A stretch of DNA of 9,040 bases from Bacteroidota bacterium (GTDB lineage Bacteria > Bacteroidota > Ignavibacteria > Ignavibacteriales > Ignavibacteriaceae): the NCBI GenBank assembly GCA_030706105.1, contig JAUZPC010000093.1:1-9040 (forward strand), written 5' to 3'. The notes below the pieces were generated by a model. That model had not been told where the DNA came from and did no database searches. It saw only the letters and a program-made list of their open reading frames with translations. A program made the translations under genes and the position numbers. Within the stretch, counting starts at the first letter, position 1. The number at the start of each line of letters is the position of its first letter. Positions 6,898 to 9,040 of this stretch are shown here, one piece after another.

Positions 6898-7475
6898 AAG
6901 CATTTATGAAAAGAAATATTTATTTTAGTTTAGCTTCTATGGCGATAATCATCCTATTTAATGGCTGCAGCAGTATTGAGAACTTTGTCCGGGATACCCC
7001 ATTTGTTCATAAACTTTCCAAGGAAGATATAAAAAACATTCAATATTATATTAGCAGCGGAATGGTACTTGAGTACAAGGAAGTGAATTCAGAAAGTAAA
7101 GTATCGGGAGATAATAAAGTAAAGAAGAACGAAAAAGTTTACAAGAAAGATGTTGTCATTTTTCCGAACACACCCGGTATTGCTACTGATGTTATTGATG
7201 ATGCAATATATATTCAGTTTTCAGACGATATTACTTTAGGTTTCATACCGGAAGACGAATTGTCAGACTCCCCATATACTGTTTTCTCAATTAACGGTAT
7301 AGAAATTAAAGATGGATATAGTATAAGGTTCAGAGGCGCCGATTACACTGTGCATTTTGGAAGCTATGAGAATGGAATTTTTGCAGCCGGAAATACACCG
7401 AAACTGCAATATAAACTTTCATACAACCAAAAGCATAAACAAGACAGTGAAACAATAAAAGGCAAAACACTATAA
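6894..7475 (+). CDS. putative lipoprotein of unknown function
   Basis: I do not recognise this 193-residue protein. Its N-terminus has a basic start, a hydrophobic stretch (about 11-22) and LFNGC with Cys25, a reasonable lipobox, so it should be a lipid-anchored envelope protein. The mature part begins with a helix-prone segment (about 40-60, including EDIKNIQYYI). A Lys-rich linker (about 69-86) follows, then beta-rich sequence (about 87-177) with alternating hydrophobic residues such as DAIYIQF and YSIRFRG. The ATG overlaps the TGA of the hydrolase gene (ATGA), so translation is probably coupled. A second ATG four codons later is an alternative start, but AGGG sits better for the first. Co-expression suggests work alongside the secreted hydrolase; nothing in the sequence proves it. 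Confidence 0.82.
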   Translation: MKAFMKRNIYFSLASMAIIILFNGCSSIENFVRDTPFVHKLSKEDIKNIQYYISSGMVLEYKEVNSESKVSGDNKVKKNEKVYKKDVVIFPNTPGIATDVIDDAIYIQFSDDITLGFIPEDELSDSPYTVFSINGIEIKDGYSIRFRGADYTVHFGSYENGIFAAGNTPKLQYKLSYNQKHKQDSETIKGKTL

Positions 7476-7485
7476 GCAAGTTATA
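7471..7485. terminator. weak stem at the convergent gene junction
   Basis: TATAA (7471-7475) and TTATA (7481-7485) enclose GCAAG, and a T/A-rich run follows on the plus strand. The two convergent stops are only 17 bases apart, so some transcription end signal is expected. An A-U-only stem of five pairs is weak evidence for one. Confidence 0.2.
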
Positions 7486-7492
7486 ATATTAT

Positions 7493-8320
7493 TTATTTAC
7501 CAAGTGTCACTTCAAAAGAGTATTTTAGAGGCGAATTATCCATTTTGCTATTTCTTTCGCCGTTTCCGGGGCTATGGCTTCCCCTATTGCCTCTGTTACC
7601 TTTTCCTCTTTGACCACCGCCCATCTCATCTTCGCCAGAACTTTCTTTCATATTATTCTTCATAGCCGGCATTTCTATTTTCTCAGTAAAGAATTCGACA
7701 TTAATTTTACTACTGCCGGCGGTGTTTAGAAAGAACTGCGACTTGTTGTTTCTGTTTAACGGAATCTTCAATTGATAAACCAGTTGATAATTTGAGTATT
7801 CCATTTTTACTTTGAATCCGTTTTCATCATTTAATTGATAAGTGCTAAGGTATTTCTCATTATTATCTAAAATTGAATATTCGTGCTGATCACTAATAAG
7901 ATTAGAAATCCGCTCCTGCATATCATTGCCAATTCCATTTTCTTCACCCTGCAGCCGGTTAGCCCTCATTACTTCAAAATCAACTTTTTGAGGATATTGA
8001 ATAAATATTTTATTCGTTGAATTGCCAGGGTCTAAAGATATTTTCATTCCCCCATTTAATATTTTCATCATTTTCTTAATATCTGAAGAGACCAAACAAA
8101 GATAAAGGTTGTCGTTATCATTTTTAAATCCAAACGAAATTCCCTCACCTTCTATGTAATGTAGTGATTTCCCCCAGTCAGAGACGCCGCCTGAAAATTT
8201 AAATCCTTCGTTTAAATATTCGCTCTGAACTTGTTTTGCACCGGAGCAGCCTAAGATATAAAACATTGATAAAATTGAAAGAAGAAAGAGACTTCCTCTT
8301 TTTACTGAATTTTTAAACAT
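7493..8320 (-). CDS. lipoprotein with possible CBM9-like sandwich and Gly/Arg/Asn-rich segment
   Basis: The 275-residue protein has a lipobox YILGC with Cys25, so it is probably an envelope lipoprotein. Residues about 40-115 show the pattern SDW...ISFGFKNDNDNLYLCLVSSD...MKISLDPGN. This resembles CBM9-like or DOMON-like beta-sandwich domains that recur in uncharacterised Bacteroidota-type proteins; that is my recollection, not a search result. A charged middle (about 120-165) leads to a second beta-rich part (about 168-215). Then follows a low-complexity segment (about 230-258) with GGGQRGKGNRGNRG, and a short closing strand (LKYSFEVTLGK). A clear AAGGA precedes the ATG. It starts 54 bases after the Spy-like gene ends, so the two likely share a transcript. 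The function is unknown. The Gly/Arg-rich tail may bind polyanions or serve as a flexible linker. Confidence 0.82.
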   Translation of the reverse strand: MFKNSVKRGSLFLLSILSMFYILGCSGAKQVQSEYLNEGFKFSGGVSDWGKSLHYIEGEGISFGFKNDNDNLYLCLVSSDIKKMMKILNGGMKISLDPGNSTNKIFIQYPQKVDFEVMRANRLQGEENGIGNDMQERISNLISDQHEYSILDNNEKYLSTYQLNDENGFKVKMEYSNYQLVYQLKIPLNRNNKSQFFLNTAGSSKINVEFFTEKIEMPAMKNNMKESSGEDEMGGGQRGKGNRGNRGSHSPGNGERNSKMDNSPLKYSFEVTLGK

Positions 8321-8374
8321 AATTTTCCTTTACTAAAATAATTAGTTCAGTTGACCAGGAACGAATTAGAATAT

Positions 8375-8731
8375 TTATTTATTTTCGTTGTTTTGCTGAG
8401 GCCGGTTAGGACGGTTCATTCTTTCCTTATTCATTTTAGTAAACTCTTCATTTTGTTCAGCGGTTAGTATTTTTTCAATCTCAATATTAACTTTTTCGCG
8501 AATTTTCATCATTTCTGCTCTTCTTTGGTCACGATCTTCAATATTTAGATTTTTCATTTCATTTTCTGAAGTTGTTAATATTGAATCGACTTTTGCAGTC
8601 TGCGCGTCATTTAGTTTTAATCTTTCTTGATATTGCTTAACTCTGTCTTGATGAGTCATTCTCATCTGAGCATTTGCACTAATTGCAAAAAAAGAGAAGA
8701 ATAAGACTGCCGATATTATGATTTTATACAT
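8375..8731 (-). CDS. small periplasmic Spy/CpxP-like (LTxxQ-type) protein
   Basis: The 118-residue protein has a signal peptide with a likely cut after ANA (residue 21) and a mature, strongly charged, helix-prone chain. Two related motifs stand out: LKLNDAQTAKVDSIL (about 38-52) and ILTAEQNEEF (about 88-97). Both match the LTxxQ pattern of the Spy/CpxP/zinc-resistance periplasmic family. The end is Asn/Pro/Arg-rich (MNRPNRPQQNNENK). Spy-type proteins act as ATP-independent chaperones or stress sensors in the periplasm. Such a role is an inference here because the family is short and divergent. The ribosome binding site is weak (GAGAT). The gene is first in a two-gene unit with the lipoprotein downstream. 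A 22-base imperfect palindrome lies 33-54 bases upstream of its ATG and may be its operator. Confidence 0.78.
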   Translation of the reverse strand: MYKIIISAVLFFSFFAISANAQMRMTHQDRVKQYQERLKLNDAQTAKVDSILTTSENEMKNLNIEDRDQRRAEMMKIREKVNIEIEKILTAEQNEEFTKMNKERMNRPNRPQQNNENK

Positions 8732-8763
8732 TTTGAATCTCGTTTTTATGTTAATAGATTTCT

Positions 8764-8785
8764 TGGAATAGTCGTAACTGTTCCA
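8764..8785. promoter_or_regulatory. imperfect 22-base inverted repeat upstream of the Spy-like gene
   Basis: On the minus strand the arms TGGAACAGT and ACTATTCCA flank TACG. They are complementary except for one C-A mismatch. The site lies 33-54 bases before the ATG. It could bind a dimeric regulator or form a leader hairpin. GGAAC within it also resembles the -35 box of some ECF sigma factors, but I see no matching -10 box. Confidence 0.4.
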
Positions 8786-8846
8786 TTCTAATTACATAGC
8801 ATTTGACAAGGTTATTGTTGAAATGGTTTAAATAGTTTATTCAAGC

Positions 8847-8881
8847 CCGATCCCCCTTTATCCCCCTTCCGAAGGGGGAAA
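8847..8881. repeat. C/G-rich palindromic intergenic repeat
   Basis: The plus strand has TCCCCCTTTA followed directly by TCCCCCTTCCGAAGGGGGA. The second part is a near-perfect palindrome with eight pairs around CCG. The composition stands out sharply from the AT-rich surroundings. Repeats of this style are, as I recall, frequent between genes in Bacteroidota-type genomes. No T-run follows on either strand, so it does not look like a classic terminator. Confidence 0.6.
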
Positions 8882-8917
8882 AGCCCAACCGCTTGGATAT
8901 TACACAGTCTCTAAATC

Positions 8918-9026
8918 TAGTGGCAATTTAACAGAATCAGGGAAATTGCAGAAATGCTGTGAGTTGTTTAATCTATGGATAAAATCCCGCCCCGAATCGT
9001 CTTCGACTTCATTCGGCCTGCCACTA
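8918..9026. repeat. nested inverted repeats at the right edge
   Basis: TAGTGGCA (8918-8925) is the reverse complement of TGCCACTA (9019-9026). Inside them CCGAAT and ATTCGG (about 8992-9016) form a second stem, and GTC-TTC-GAC lies within that. GCCCC at about 8989-8993 can also pair with GGGGC at about 9030-9034. The nesting suggests a folded or palindromic repeat unit that may extend beyond the window. Confidence 0.4.
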
Positions 9027-9040
9027 TGTGGGGCTACAGA

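Larger units (their letters stand above)
8732..9040. other. gene-poor right end of the window
   Basis: These 309 bases hold the upstream region of the Spy-like gene, the palindromic repeat and, at the edge, nested inverted repeats. No convincing gene is present. A minus-strand frame is open from the edge down to a TAA at 8900-8902 (46 residues, ending LPLDLETV). A plus-strand frame from ATG 8975 is open to the edge (22 residues). Neither has a recognisable domain. Each overlaps the inverted repeats. Confidence 0.4.

Noticed and set aside
8975..9040. Plus-strand frame from an ATG to the right edge (22 residues, beginning MDKIPPRIVF).
   Set aside because: Too short, no good ribosome binding site, and it runs through the inverted repeats. 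The minus strand is open over the same stretch, so coding cannot be assigned.

Overview
The window is AT-rich DNA that looks chromosomal and comes from a Gram-negative bacterium. The TonB start with an FGKNKAYGAYVLRK-type motif, the exbB-exbD-exbD-tonB order, the lipoproteins and the overall style point to the Bacteroidota/Chlorobi/Ignavibacteria group. This assignment is an inference from gene style, since no rRNA or other marker gene is present.

From right to left on the minus strand, 5516 to 1 reads as a vitamin B12 uptake block. A cobalamin riboswitch (about 5368-5516) precedes a BtuB-like TonB-dependent outer-membrane receptor (3328-5277). Next comes a small polytopic membrane protein that I match to the DUF6580 type (2679-3206). 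After a 214-base gap follow the energy-transduction genes: exbB (1634-2464, GTG start), a long exbD (961-1602), a short exbD (427-945) and a tonB cut off by the window edge (1-382). ExbB/ExbD/TonB would pass inner-membrane proton-motive force to the receptor. The membrane protein could handle the substrate, or a related compound, at the inner membrane. The riboswitch leader also contains a hairpin that closes over the receptor's Shine-Dalgarno sequence. A second pairing involving the P13 loop competes with that hairpin, which gives a concrete model of translational control.

Divergent from the riboswitch, on the plus strand, is a two-gene unit with a 4-base ATGA overlap: a secreted Ntn-hydrolase of the choloylglycine hydrolase/C45 type (5680-6897) and an unrecognised lipoprotein (6894-7475).

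Converging on that unit from the right is a minus-strand pair: a Spy/CpxP-like periplasmic protein (8375-8731), then a lipoprotein with a possible CBM9-like beta-sandwich and a Gly/Arg/Asn-rich tail (7493-8320). A 22-base imperfect palindrome lies just upstream of the pair. The last 309 bases hold no convincing gene. They contain a C/G-rich palindromic repeat and, at the right edge, nested inverted repeats. I found no tRNA, rRNA, CRISPR array or insertion sequence.
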